Shown: positions 30,501 through 42,353 of the stretch, piece by piece
How positions within the stretch are numbered: the first letter of the stretch is position 1
How the letters are laid out: every line of letters begins with the position of its first letter
Source: Liolophura sinensis
Lineage: Eukaryota > Mollusca > Polyplacophora > Chitonida > Chitonidae
NCBI RefSeq assembly: GCF_032854445.1
Contig: NC_088303.1
Location: 14,393,501 to 14,453,500 of the forward strand
DNA length: 60,000 nt
Direction of reading: 5' to 3'
Translations under genes and position numbers: made by a program
Notes under the pieces: model-generated
Database searches by the model: none
Seen by the model: the letters and a program-made list of their open reading frames with translations, nothing else
What the model was told of the DNA's origin: nothing

Positions 30501-32100
30501 ATGATTGGTTCTATTGGTCCGTCCTTTCTGGATCTCCTTAGCATTGTCAACACTACAGTTGAGACTGGCTCATTCTTATTCACGGCTCAGGCGATTGGCG
30601 GCATTGTCGGGGGAATAGCCTCTTCTTGGTTTTATACCCGCTTCCGGAAGGAACTGGTGTTGACGGTGAACTTATTTCTCAGTGGAGGACTTAATATACT
30701 CTTCCCGTTTTGTCCGGTCTTGTGGTTGATGTGTGTCGTCATATCTGTCAGAGGCGTGGTCGTATTCATGTGCTTCACAGGTTAGGTTTTTTTTTACTGG
30801 AAATAAAATTCAAAGCAATTGAAAACCTTTTTAAGTTGTGAACGTAAAAAGTGTTTCATGTTCCCTTAATTGGTTTTAGCCTGTGGTCCTCCTGTATAAT
30901 CTGTAATCTTCCCGGATAATCTATAGTTCCCTAGATAATGGCATACGATATTTAAATATGATCGCTGCAATGAACAAACGCTGAAACGTTTCCAAAAAAA
31001 AAAATTCTGTAATAGATTACCTCATCTTCCTTACAGTTCTATAACGAAAGCTATATATCTAGGGTTGTTGTTTTTCAATTCATGCAGGTTGTGCTTTGAT
31101 TTGCATAGAGGCTTGGAGAAAACATGAAGGGTCTCCGATTCTACAGGCACTTCACTGCGCTTATTCTGCCGGGGGAGTTATTGCCCCATTCATAATGAGC
31201 AGCTTTCTTCACGAGGAAAAATGCACGGGAAATTCGAGGGGAAATCTTACAACTCCTGAGAATATGACGCTTATTAACGAGATGTCTGGGGACCGACATG
31301 ATCCATCCTGTGGGAAAAGTCAAGTGCACTGGGGATTTCTTATTATCGGGTTTACAACTTTAATAAACTTTGTTCTGAGCCTTGTTTTGATGATCTGTTC
31401 AAAATCGACGCCAGCTGTTGAAAATAATATACAAGAAACAAAAGAAACTGAATATGTCGTGGACACAAATGAGAGTAGTCTTGGAGTGGGGAAAAGGGTT
31501 ATTTTCTTGGCATTTATTGTGGTTTATTTCATGATGATTGTTGCCATGGAAACCCTCATGCAAAACTATTTGGCGACATTTGTTGTTAGGTACTTAGGCT
31601 GGACCAAATCGGATGCTGCCAGAGCCACGTCTGTATTTTGGGGAACGTTTGCTTGTGGACGATTCTTAGGAATTTTTACGGCAAAAATTTTGACACCATG
31701 GAGAATAATTGCAGTGGATTTCTTTCTGCTGTCAGTGTCCACGATTACTCTAGTGCTGGCAGTTAACACTCATTATGTAGTCCTGTGGGTGTGTGTTTCC
31801 GGTTCCGGTCTTTTCATTTCTGGTTTGTACGCTGCCGGATGTTCATATGTTGATGAAAACATTTTACGTATCGATGGGAAGATTTATTCTGTTTTTCTTG
31901 CATCTGAATCTTGTGGTCAAATAATATACCCGATGATACTTGGGACTCTCATTGATAATGTCTCGCCAATGTGGTTTCTGTATTTGGCAGTTATCATATC
32001 GGTGATCTGTGACCTAGATTTAGTTATTTTAACAATCTTGGAAAAGTTATGGGGGAAAAATCGACCAACGGACGTCATGGAAATGACCATTACTGACTGA
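27379..32100 (+). CDS. MFSD4/NaGLT1-like major facilitator transporter
   Basis: Four exons (27379-27520, 28214-28368, 30495-30780, 31088-32100) join in frame to 531 residues plus TGA. The first 75 or so residues are a polar cytosolic tail rich in Ser, Lys and Asp. Hydrophobic segments then follow the 12-helix MFS plan: TM1-2 with IGPSFLDL, a TM2-3 loop with RFRKEL, the EAWRKHEG...LQALHCAYSAGGVIAPFIM segment typical of the MFSD4 family, an extracellular loop with NLT and NMT glycosylation sequons, and GRFLGIFTAKIL before TM9. Known relatives include MFSD4A and the sodium-dependent glucose transporter MFSD4B. The substrate here is inferred only. A paralogue lies at 41.3-44.5 kb in the opposite orientation. 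Intron 1 carries a young SINE. Confidence 0.9.
27882..28151 (+). mobile_element. SINE family 1, full length with TSD
   Basis: Complete head GGGGCCACCGTGGCTCAG with box A TGGCTCAGTTCG and box B GAGTTCAAGTCC, body and AAATAAA tail. It is flanked by TCAAACATAGA at 27871-27881 and 28152-28162, an exact target-site duplication. It lies in intron 1 of the transporter gene. Confidence 0.92.
28214..28368 (+). CDS. MFSD4-like gene A exon 2
   Basis: Reads EPKSIDDDAVYLRKQNAE... and ends in the first half of TM1 (FRVLWTCIVFYAHACM). Acceptor TTACCAAG is weak but phase-correct (1 in, 0 out); donor GTAAGT. Confidence 0.82.
29040..29215. repeat. Hairpin-rich array of a CATCGTGCCAT motif
   Basis: The motif and its complement ATGGCACGATG alternate many times. 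TCGTGCCATCG...GATGGCACGA (29052-29096) and ACGATGGCACGAAG...CTTCGTTTCATGCCATCGT (about 29127-29164) can fold into stems. It lies in intron 2 of the transporter gene. Confidence 0.75.
30495..30780 (+). CDS. MFSD4-like gene A exon 3
   Basis: Reads ALMIGSIGPSFLDLLSIVN... to VVVFMCFTG, covering the rest of TM1 and TM2-4. Acceptor TTATTCAG, donor GTTAGG. Confidence 0.9.
31088..32100 (+). CDS. MFSD4-like gene A exon 4 and stop
   Basis: One large exon of 337 codons with TM5-12, starting GCALICIEAWRKHEG. It contains the glycosylated loop, a polar cytosolic loop around TKETEYVVDTNESS, and a C-terminal tail ending MEMTITD. Confidence 0.93.
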
Positions 32101-33740
32101 GGTATGTGTGCTGCTCACATGAGACGAGTTATGCATGTCTACAGAAGTAAATACAAATTGACCTCCATAGCTTCATCGTGTATGCAATTGCTTGAATTAT
32201 TGTTAATCTTGTACACATATAATCCTGTCGATAGATATCACCAGAAGTCCATAGGTGAGGACTTTTGATATCACGAAGCCCTGAAAAATATCATGAGGTC
32301 ATCACACACATATTTAGCCAGTTTGTAATCTCATTTTCTTCATTGCAAAAGATGTGTGGCAAAATGTCAGGTTAATCTCTTGAGAATATTTAACCATACA
32401 ACATCACCCGAATATTCATCAATCTGGAGTATGTAACTAAATACTTCTACGAAACAAGAGTCATTATGGTACGGTCAACCGGTATTACGAATATATTTAT
32501 ATTTCAACAGAAAGACAGACGATTGGTCAGGCCAACGTGTATGATAAACTGTATGATTTTGTAAGTCCGTTCTGGCACGACTGGATCACGACTGGATCTT
32601 CCTGGAAATTCAAACTCCAACAAATCGCACGTAGGACTGCATATATAACAACAAAACACTGCATTCCACACACCAAGTTAACTTGAACCACACAAGAAAT
32701 TCTTTTCTATATTTCTTCATATATTGTTAAGATATAGATAAGCTGTTGGAAAAGTTAAATGCATTATTCTAAATCTGTGCAGATTGTATACAGTATTCTT
32801 CAACGCTATTTACTTCAACTAACAGCATATCGTAGAGCTGCACTGAGAAAGGGGGCGCCTGTAATTTATTTAATTACGAAATATTAATGTGTAATATAAT
32901 TAGTATTTAATCTTCACCACATTTAAATAATAGAGCGCTTATTACTGTGTTGATTCAGTCTTGAATTTCTTTGCTTTTATAATGGATAAAATATCAGCCA
33001 AATTTTCAAGTTTGTGTCTTATACTCACAGGCATAATTTCTCTTGTGTAGATATAAGAACAGTATGACAGTTACTGTATTTAAACCCCTCATAGCAATGA
33101 TAAAAACTAGTGAGACAGTTCAGTTACCTTCAATAAGTTGTTGCCCGAAACTATTCTCTCTCAGGATTCTCGAGCCTTGTGCTAAGCCTGGCCATTTAGC
33201 AACAACATTGGTAATCCTATACCAGGGATCACATACCACCTGGATAATAAAAATTATAAGAGAATACAAATTTTATTGCCGTGATGCGGTAAAGTGAAGC
33301 TTTATCTCCCAATTACGGATGGAAGTTAAAATAAACTTACATATACAGATTGTTGATGAATACAATATATATATATTAAATTGTGTATACTATAATTAAA
33401 TATGTAATCAAATAATTTTCACATTAAGCAAATAAAACACATTACCTTGCAATTTATTTAATGAAACCCTTTCCTGTTTGTGTATTCATTTTCATCCATA
33501 CCAGGGGCTTGAATAGAAATGTGGGTTTTATCAGTATATCCTATCATAATAGGAAAACCTATTGTATATATAAATACGTGACTGTTTAGACACATATTTA
33601 TGTTTGCTTTCAAATATATACGTGTAGGCTTATGATAAGTGTATAGGCTTAATGCAATTAATACTTATTTTCAATGCTTTACTTGAACGTTTTGTTCTCT
33701 AACTGTAACTTTTTTCTTTTTTCAAATGATTAGTCACATT
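32101..33740. other. 3' flank of transporter gene A, no gene seen
   Basis: AT-rich; short (TA) runs near 33,366; no recognisable coding signal. Confidence 0.5.
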
Positions 33741-34000
33741 TTATGGCGTGTTATGATGTCTTATTAAGCTTTCCTTACATGAATATTTCAAATGAAAGTA
33801 GCTTTCTAAAGTGATGGAAAATGTTAATAGAAATAGATTACGTAGCTTAGACTGGTGGTACCGTCCCCGTAGAAACATCTTGATGCAAAGGGGATAAAAA
33901 AGAGGGCGTTGCTGTAGTGTAGAAAGAAATATGGCAGCTAGTTGGAAACTGTTTTTTGGTTGTGGATTGAAATACAAGGATTGTGTCGCACCTGCAACAG
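33741..34000. other. Continuation of the open frame beyond the Harbinger fragment, no similarity
   Basis: The minus-strand open frame continues for about 80 residues without recognisable motifs; I consider it non-coding. Confidence 0.3.
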
Positions 34001-34004
34001 CATA

Positions 34005-34150
34005 AAATTCTTCTTTTACTCTCTCCACATGTCCACAGGTTGGCATCATAACATACTCATTCAAGTGGCCAAGGAGGGTCTGGAACACTCGCCTAAACAC
34101 TCAACACACAGTCGCTCGCCCAACTCGCGGTTCCGTGTCCACAACGACTG
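34005..34150 (-). pseudogene. PIF/Harbinger transposase fragment (broken)
   Basis: The minus-strand frame reads VGRATVC, an in-frame TGA, VFRRVFQTLLGHLNEYV, then a MPT...RVKEEFYAVAG segment. This order (helix-turn-helix-like SraTVcR, then E-F-Y-x-I/V-A-G) is that of Harbinger-type nucleases just before their G-x-I-D-G-T-H motif. The catalytic part is absent: after AVAG the frame loses similarity at a GTGCGA donor-like site. Known family pattern from memory; a search would settle it. Confidence 0.6.
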
Positions 34151-35472
34151 AGTAAAAAGAGCCTGTTGCTAGAACTCGTAAAGTAAATATTACTTGAAGT
34201 AATGGAGGAAGCGCAAAACTTCTCTTGGTACGTAAATTTATAACATTGTTTTACCCAATCAAATAAAAATAAATGACATGCCTCCGAAAGCGGTACCTCT
34301 GTTTGATGTGCGTAACCATTAAAATCTCTACAGGGTTGTTTCGGTTATGAAATATTCTCTTGCAAGTTTTTTTTTGTGTGGAGGCACTCTCTTAATAAAG
34401 TGAATGGACGGCGGCCATTTTATTCCACTAAGAATATTTGATGATATTTAAGTGTAGTATTAACCACACTTAAATTTAAGCGTGGTTTTCAACCAATCCG
34501 ATTTTCAATTAAACGCCCAAAGTTCACTTAGAAATTCCCAAAGTGAACTGAGCCCATTTAAGTGCACTTCGTACACTAAGTAAGGTTTAATGAAATCGGC
34601 CCCAGGACCTTGAGCCATTGTTTCGTCAGAAGTGAATTGTAGCGCAATGACCACAATGTTACAGTTTGTCAGTTTCTGTTGTAACGTCATACTGCCTTTT
34701 ATGTGACATCATCATGATGAGTTGTGAAAGGAACATCTGAACATGATTTCATGATTCCAGACACACACGTTTTGTAAAGAACACGGACTTTAAGTTTCCC
34801 AGTCGCAAGAATCGTACGCCTCAATTACATTTATACCACACATCTTCATAGTCCCAAATATGCTGTACAGTGGCATGGGATCAGTTTCCTGTACGGATGA
34901 CACATCCTTGTCTTAATGTTGAAGTATTCTAACCTCTGCTAGGTAAACAAAATTAAGCAAATTTCGTGCACAGGCCCATTTGTGACACCTTCATAAGACT
35001 TTCATGGCATGGCGCTCAAAACCACAATTTGGCTTATTGCTTCACCGTTGTTGTTACATGAACGTAACATGTCTGTTATGAAACAAGTCAGCATTTAATC
35101 TATAATAAAGAAAGGCCAGCAATCATCATGGTATCACCGATCAACCATACTGTCAACATTAACAGTTCGAAATGAAAGTCAGACAGATTGGGTCGCAAAT
35201 ATTTACTGACTCAAGATCATCTTATTAATGCATATTATATGAAAACAGAAATCGGGAACCTGTCATCCAATTTCGTCCAGAATCTGGCCTGATTAATAAC
35301 CAGTATGAGACGAAAGGAGGAGGCCTTTCATTATCATGGTTCAAGCACAGTTCTTTAGGTTAATACTGTATAATTTAGGTAAAAGAGACAAACTGCTGTG
35401 ACTGGCGGCTGTTCATGTCCTAACACAGCCGGTCCTCTACTGGTCTCAGACTGAGCCGTACAGAAGACTTAC

Positions 35473-35786
35473 CCTCGTTGGTACACATGATGCTCCTGTA
35501 AGTCAGCTGGTAGCTCCTGTATGAGGACTCGAGTTGGTCCCATTTTCTGAATCAGGAGGTCAATCTCTTCCCCCGGTATCAGGACCGTCTTAGGTTTCGT
35601 GGTCCGGGAACTGACCCCTAGAAACAAGGGAGAGCCCGTAAGGTCAATCCTGGACGACCAGCTCAAGGCTGACTCTGGAAAGCCCAGAGCCTTGAACATA
35701 GTCGCCAGGAGAATCTGGACGCCGTCAAATATCCCCACCGGCCCAGTGAGGATCTGCCGGTGGGTGGCCCTGTCTATAGGCATCTC
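35473..35786 (-). CDS. Internal exon of an unrecognised protein
   Basis: A 314-base open exon with a strong acceptor (ATTTTTTGCAG) and strong donor (GG|GTAAGTC). It reads EMPIDRATHRQILTGPVGIF..., continues through LGFPESALSW and SSRIDLTGSPLFLG, and ends in LIPGEEIDLLIQKMGP...LPADLQEHHVYQR. GC content is higher than the surroundings. Two partial damaged copies occur at 53.6 and 54.9 kb, where the acceptor and part of the frame are still readable. I do not recognise the family. Neighbouring exons could not be identified with certainty. Confidence 0.65.
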
Positions 35787-36032
35787 CTGCAAAAAATAAA
35801 TAACGGCTCATCTTGTAAATGTTTAAGACCTCGAAATTGCTGTATTTCTTCCAGAATGCCTTGGATTTATAGTCAATTCTGGTTTATAAAATCACATACA
35901 ATGAAATCATTTAAATAAAGTGTGATGTATACCATTGTAAACTTAGGCCTTAAGCAGCAGAACTAAAACTCAGTGGTTAACTTTTATCCCGAAACAATGA
36001 AGCAATGTTAGAAATCAATGCAGTTGAACGTT

Positions 36033-36321
36033 ATAACAATAACATGATACCCCATGTTCCTCCTCGCCTCACTTTAAAAAACGCACATTAACACAACCAA
36101 CTCCATTACCTTCTCAACCAAGTTGCAATAAAGATATGTCCTTAAACATTCAACTATTTCACCAGCAAAGAAGGAAAGAAGGCGCATATAGACCACTGTA
36201 TATACATGCAGTATCTATGACATTATATTTACTCCGCGTGTTTGGGTCCGTCAATCGGCAGATTGGCCTCCACAACGGTGGGTGAGGATCAGGTGAGCCA
36301 ACCTAATAGGCCTATCCTGCC
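36033..36321 (+). repeat. Long inverted repeat, left arm
   Basis: From ATAACAATAACATGAT to TAGGCCTATCCTG. It pairs with the reverse complement of 37167-37462, with long matching blocks such as CTATGACATTATATTTAC, GCAGATTGGCCTCCAC and ACGGTGGGTGAGGATCAGGT. Confidence 0.85.
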
Positions 36322-36555
36322 CACCATAGACTCTTCACATCTGTAGAGAGGAATATATCTGGTGAAGTGAGATAGCTATCAAGGTGGAAGGGTCATACAA
36401 GGCACGATCTACACAAGCTTAGAGATAGTCTACCCTGACATGGTTAAAGTGTTTTATTTCTTACAAATAAATGATATGAAATGGTAGAATACTAAAGCAG
36501 CGACATGCTCCATGAAGGAATTTATGCATAGGTGGGTGGGTTTCAGAAGACTTAC

Positions 36556-36644
36556 TATGTCTGGAGCTTGTTAAGCGTCAAGTTTGTTGTCCATCTAACT
36601 GCTAACATTGCCAGAATAAAGGCGTAGATCGAAAACAGCTTCAT
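36556..36644 (-). CDS. Possible signal-peptide exon
   Basis: On the minus strand ATG opens MKLFSIYAFILAMLAVRWTT..., a Lys followed by a hydrophobic core as in a secretory signal peptide, and stops at the donor ATA|GTAAGT (phase 2). It cannot splice directly to the 35,786 acceptor, because that would create TAG, so at least one other exon would be needed. It lies between the arms of a long inverted repeat. Could be chance. Confidence 0.3.
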
Positions 36645-37166
36645 TTTCAGAGAGAGGAAGCCAATGTTTCCCAGTGTAAAACTTTGTGACAGTCTGTGAC
36701 GTCATCAACGATAGCCGTCTTAAAAACTTTAACTCACAAAGCCTTTTTTTAGTTTATTTTTATTTATGTTAAAAAAAATAACAAGAAAAAACCCCAATAC
36801 ATTTACATGTAGTCTGCTTGTTTGCTTGTTTTACCATGTAGTTGAAAGCAACCCGTACTCTACATCCTCATTCATTTCATCCAATAAAACAACATTGTAC
36901 ATATGTTTTATGTCTGATTTATGGATTTCTGTAATGTTGTAATGGTCACCAAAGACTTTGTCGTAATTCTTCAAGCATTTTCAAATGAGGATTTAGGGAA
37001 AATAAATAAAATAAAACAGCAGGTCTCATGAAAAAAGTAGCAGGTCATTTCAGATTTGGCCTTCAACTTATTAAATAATGTAAGAAATAGCAGGCCATGG
37101 AAAATTTTGGGAAAAAAAGCCCTATTGTCCCACTTCACCTGTTGTATTCCTCCCTACAGATGTAAG

Positions 37167-37462
37167 CAGTTTACGGTAGACAGGATACTAGGCCTACTCC
37201 GGTACTGGGTGGGCTTACCTGATCCTCACCCACCGTGGTGGAGGCCAATCTGCTGGTTGGCGGATCCAAACACGCGTGGTAAATATAATGTCATAGATAT
37301 TGCATGTATATACAGCGGTCTGTTGTGTTTTCTCCATTTTCTGGTGTAAAAGTTTATCGTTTAATAACACATCTTTATTACAAAGGTAATGGTAGTATGG
37401 CGATATTGTGTGTGTTATAAAGTGTGGTGAGGAGGAGTTGTGTGCATCATGTTATTGTTATT
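37167..37462 (-). repeat. Long inverted repeat, right arm
   Basis: Reverse complement of the left arm over about 290 bp with small indels. The arms are separated by about 845 bp. Confidence 0.85.
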
Positions 37463-38565
37463 ATTTCGATAGAAATATATATATAAATATATATCTTCGA
37501 CGCATAGATTCTATACCGGTACCGGATCAGTGTATATGTTTACACCTCAGTCCGTAAAAATTAGTTTCCCGGAATTGAAACACTGATACATGGCTTTACC
37601 ATGCCATGGTGCCAGATCAAGTTCGAGTTTCGGGCCGTCTTGTCCATTTCTCGACAAAATTGTGGACGTTTTTTCTCTATGTTTTGACTTTCGGACATTT
37701 TTTGTTCAAAATGGTTCATCGAAGTGGATTAGGACCTGGTACATAGCTTTACTATGAAAAGTTACGGATCAAGTTTGATTTTGTTCTGCTTTTAGACTCC
37801 TGGGGGCACTTTCATAAAACGTTGTAAGTTATATTTTTCGTAACTTTTTGCGTAAAAGACTTTGTGTAGGTTCTGGTGCCATGATTAAGGCGACGTCATT
37901 TACGAGAAAAGTTAGGGAAAATTTATTAACAAAGTTTTCATGACACAACAATTCAGCAAAATGAATCATGAAAGAAACTAAAGATAAAAACATTTTGCAC
38001 GGCGCGGGCTAACTAATTGGGCTCATTCGTGTGGGTTCGTTTGATGCCTCAAGCGCCCTACATTCAATACCTCCCCATTACTGATGTCTATTTCGACAAA
38101 CAAATTTTATTGTTTGTGGTACATGTGTTATGTTAATATCAACTGCTGCACACCAAATTGTATTTATCTGGGTACCTGAAATATATCTTAGAATAAATGG
38201 TTAGAGCAAACTGGTGTAAAAAAAAAAACCACTCACTTATATAGAGAAACGTTTCCTCATGACCACGGCTGTGACAATTTCAGCATTCAGATCATTGGGC
38301 AATTTGTTCAGTGTTTTTCAATGTGCTCATAATTGGCGTACAGTTTTCCCTATCCCAGTATTTACACAAACTTAACAGGGAGATATCGGAAACATCTTCA
38401 GACACCGACGTCCCAGAAACCTAAATTTCGAGAAAAATTGATATAATAATGTATGAGATTCGAAAATCGAACCTGATTTGTAACTTGTTACGTTAAATCA
38501 TGTATACAACGTTTCAGTTCAAAACAATGAACCGTTTTGAAAACCGGGTTTAATATTATCGATTA

Positions 38566-39012
38566 GATGAATGGTTTATAACCGTCTTTCCTTTGCAATA
38601 ACATGGATATTCATCAAGTCGTTGTGCTGAACTTGTGGTGATGAATGATGTATAACTGCGTTTCCATTGCAATAATATGGATATTCAACATGTCCTTGTG
38701 CTGAACTTGTGGTGATGAATGGTTTATAACTGCGTTTCCGTTGCAATAATATGGATATTCATCAAGTCCTTGTGCTGAACTTGTGGTGATGAATGGTGTA
38801 TAAGTGCGTTTCCATTGCAGTAATATGGATATTCATCAAGTCCATGTGCTGAACATGTGGTGATGAATGGTTTATAACTGCGTTTCCATTGCAGTGATGT
38901 GGATATTCATCATGTCCTTGTGCTGAACTTGTGGTGATGAATGGTGTATAACTGCGTTTCCTTTGCAATAATGTGGATATTCATCATATATTCATATGTG
39001 CTGAACCTGTGG
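38566..39012. repeat. 74-bp minisatellite, six copies
   Basis: GATGAATG repeats start at 38566, 38640, 38714, 38788, 38862 and 38936, exactly 74 bp apart. Units read GATGAATGGTTTATAACTGC ... ATGGATATTCATCAAGTCC ... TGTGCTGAACTTGTGGT. The final unit is slightly extended. Confidence 0.95.
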
Positions 39013-39996
39013 AGTTACGTGTCGGTGACGAAAGGCGATTTTGGTGGTTACCACGAGTGATTTTACAGATGTTGACTATGTGCGACAAGTTAAAAGAAAC
39101 AGACTTTAGCTGCATACGCTCGAACGTTTAACACCGATAGTTTCAATGTCCGTCAAAAGACATTGCTGTTGAAACTTCTAGATCAAGGTTATGCCAAAAG
39201 ACCATCCAAAAGAACATAATAATCGTTAATTACAATCGTAGCATAGCCAGCCTGGCTATGTAGGAAAATCCCGTTCCACAAGAGAAAATCCTAAATCCCT
39301 TTCATTTACCAGACGTGCGGATGATGAGGAGATTTGTATGCCTTCTTCAATATAATCAAAATGACGAGAGGGTGGTCATCTCAATTTCATCATCACCAAA
39401 CCAAAAAGATTGTCAAGCGGGTTTGTTCATACTTGTTAACGTATTAAGGTTAAAGCAACATGTGCCAATAACTTTATTTTTATAACACGCGGGAGAGCAT
39501 AATTAACAATGCATAAGCAGCACAAATGGTCTTGTTGGTGTTATTACATTTTAAATGTTCATAGCCCTTAAGTTATAAGTTAGGACAAAATGGGTCAATT
39601 GTGTATATTCTGTAATTTCAACATTTACCAATTATTGTCAGACCAGCGCTTTACCCGTGTGACAGGCCCGCGACATTGGTCCTGATGCCTCGCTCACGGA
39701 CATTATAAATGGCACGGGGTAGTTCATTAACTTGACCTATCGTAAGTTGCTAATCAATAGTACATGTCCGATCTAAAATTAAGTATTAATGCTGTAGGTT
39801 TTAAGGATTCTGACAATCCCACTCGAGGTTTAGCTATAATCTCCATGCTCTGTGTACATGACACATAACACAATAGTGAATATGGTAAATTTTACAGCTG
39901 TCAATGATATTTTTATGAATATGCTGCATGTCTTGAAAAACATGAAGGCTACTTAACCGACAGCCAGAGATAAAAAAATATCCTGATAAGACTGAA

Positions 39997-40330
39997 GACG
40001 TATAATCCAGAGTAGCGACGACAGTGTGATAGCTGACAAATGGTCATACGCAACCGGTGAAACCGGTGGCTTTTCTTGCGGTCGCTGTGAGTTCAAGTTC
40101 AGCGCATGCTAGCTTCCTCGTGGGTTTTTCCTGGGCTCTGCCCGGTTTCCACCCACCATAATGCTGGCCGCCGTCATATGACTGAAATATTCTTGAGTAC
40201 GGTGTAAATCAAGCAAATAAATAAAATAAAAACGGCCTTTTATCAGTTTACTTCAGTTAGGGTTTTATTCTAAGTATTCACGGAAATGTTTAAATTGTAG
40301 CAAATAACACGCCCCCTATCCCCACGGCTT
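39997..40330 (+). mobile_element. TIR element family A, left part, interrupted by a SINE
   Basis: CAGAGTAGCGACGACAGTGTGATAG and CAAATGGTCA...CAACCGGTGAAA match the left part of the 57.64-kb copy. After the SINE the match resumes at ACGGCCTTTTATCAGTTTAC and runs to AACACGCCCCCTA. Confidence 0.7.
40076..40232 (+). mobile_element. SINE family 1, internally shortened, nested
   Basis: TGCGGTCGCTGTGAGTTCAA through GGCTCTGCCCGG to AAATAAATAAAATAAA. It sits inside a TIR element copy (39,997-40,330), whose two halves continue on either side. Confidence 0.8.
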
Positions 40331-41277
40331 GAGTAGAATGAAACAATATAGTGATGTTAATTCCAACTGGTTAGACGTCGTTGGTCCGGAATAACTCAAA
40401 ATGCTGAGATAAACGCACATGTGGTGAGGTTTATACAAGAAGTAGACCAAACAAACCAAAGGGCCGCAATTAAGTTATTGGTGTCACATGGCACAATAAA
40501 GAACGAAATGTACATATACACTGCATGGAAGAATATAACTTCGCCACGAAAATAAAGAATTATTGACCAACACGTCCAGCAAGAGAGATGAGTACTAAAT
40601 GAAGACAGGAACAATGACGCGCGGCTATTGGTTCAAGGATGCCGTACAGACTAACCACGGCCTCTACGTATCTGACTACGCATTTATTTCTCTGGGTAAT
40701 GAAGTTCCTGCCATCTGACACATACATCAGACAAAAAAGATAAAGAGAGGGCAAAAAGACAAGAAGTATACACTTTACCCTGTCTTCCCTTACCAGGCGG
40801 AACGAGAGTATTTGAAGGAACCGAAGGCATGGCACTTCCTGCACGCCATAATTTCGATCACGAAATACTATTATTCCTCAAACAATGAACTGCTATTTTG
40901 GGGGTGGATTCATCATAATTTATTATGATGTTCAACGTGCTTTCACGGTTTGAATTTTGTAATAGATATAAACCACTGCCAAAATGATCAATTCCGCACA
41001 CAGTTGTATAGATCAGGCAGTATCTTTACTGATTAAAATATAATGGGCTCATGTGATGCTTGATTGTTTCACTGACGAATCTTACCTCTGAACAGTACAA
41101 TTATCGCTGACAATGATTATGCTGTCTACCACAGACGTCATATATGTCGCCTACAGTACACGTACAATCGTCGTAACAATCCCGCTTCACTAGTCGTAGC
41201 TACTTAACAACCGTAATTACGTTACTGTGGTCGAGGCTGCATAACTCCGCAATTTTATTAATCTGTGATTAGATTCA

Positions 41278-42353
41278 TTACGATCGCCGACAGTCCGCGA
41301 TGCACTTGCCGACAGCTCGGTCTAACAGCCCCTCGTAATCAGGGTCGGCTTTTTTACCCCACTTGAGCACCATGACAGACAAGATGGCGAATACGATGAC
41401 GCACAGCGCAGTAATGATCACGGATAGGTAGACAAACCACATGGGAGAAAACTTCTCGATCAGTGTGCCGAGGATAAGCGGGTTGATCATGGCGCCGGAA
41501 GTGGCTGACATCATGAAAGTGGCGTAGATCTTGCCGGTAATGGTCATGATCCGTTGTTGCGTGTAGGACACGCCGGTGGCGTACAGACTAGCGATGAACA
41601 CCCCTGCGACGGAGAGGCAAATCCACACTACCGCGTCACTTTTCTCTGCCCCGATCAACAGCACAATGACGGCGCCGGACAGAAAGACAAAATCGACCAC
41701 TAGCATTTTCCATGCCGTCAAAAGGTTAGCCGTGAAAATACCCTGAAAACGACCGAAGGAAAATGCTCCCCAAAACACAGACGATATCTGTGTTCCTTTG
41801 GTCTTAGTCCATTTGAGGTGTTCTACCACAAAGGTCATACTGTAGTTCTGGAACAGCGTTTCAACCGCCACGATGAGGATGTAGTACAAGACGATGAACA
41901 CCAAGAACGCTGCTCGCAAAGGAATTGTCAAACGTCGGCCACCGGACGACACTTCCGCCTTTACCTGTTCTGTTTCTGCTGGTGCAGCCAGATCTTGGTC
42001 ATAATAATGCGGGGTCACGTGGTATCGGCGGAGGATCATGATCAGGAAAGGAAAGGCAGAAGTTAATGTGATTAATCCAATGATTAGAAAGCCGTTTTGA
42101 ACGTGTGTGTCTCCGAAATAGTTCACCATAGTAACGTTGTTAACGGTCTTACGCTCACCAGAAACGTGTGGCAACACTTTCAACGTCTCGTTGTAGGTCT
42201 GATTGTTCAGTGCGACCTCATAACGTGGTGCCAGAAATGGTCGCATTATGAAAGGGGCGATAACTCCTCCGACAGAATAGGCAAAATGGAGAGCCTGCAT
42301 ATAGGGACCACCGTCTTTCTTCCCCCAAACTCGGACAACAATTACGCCGCAAC
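41278..42353 (-). CDS. MFSD4-like gene B, last exon
   Basis: 358 codons including TAA, starting GCGVIVVRVWGKKDGG and ending GKCIADCRRS. Acceptor TTATTCAG. It covers TM5-12. Slightly more GC-rich third positions than the other paralogue are apparent by eye. Confidence 0.94.

Noticed and set aside
40560-40844. Minus-strand frame with a hydrophobic segment, considered as an extra transporter exon
   Set aside because: It lies beyond the transporter stop codon, aligns with no part of the paralogue and has no fitting splice phase.
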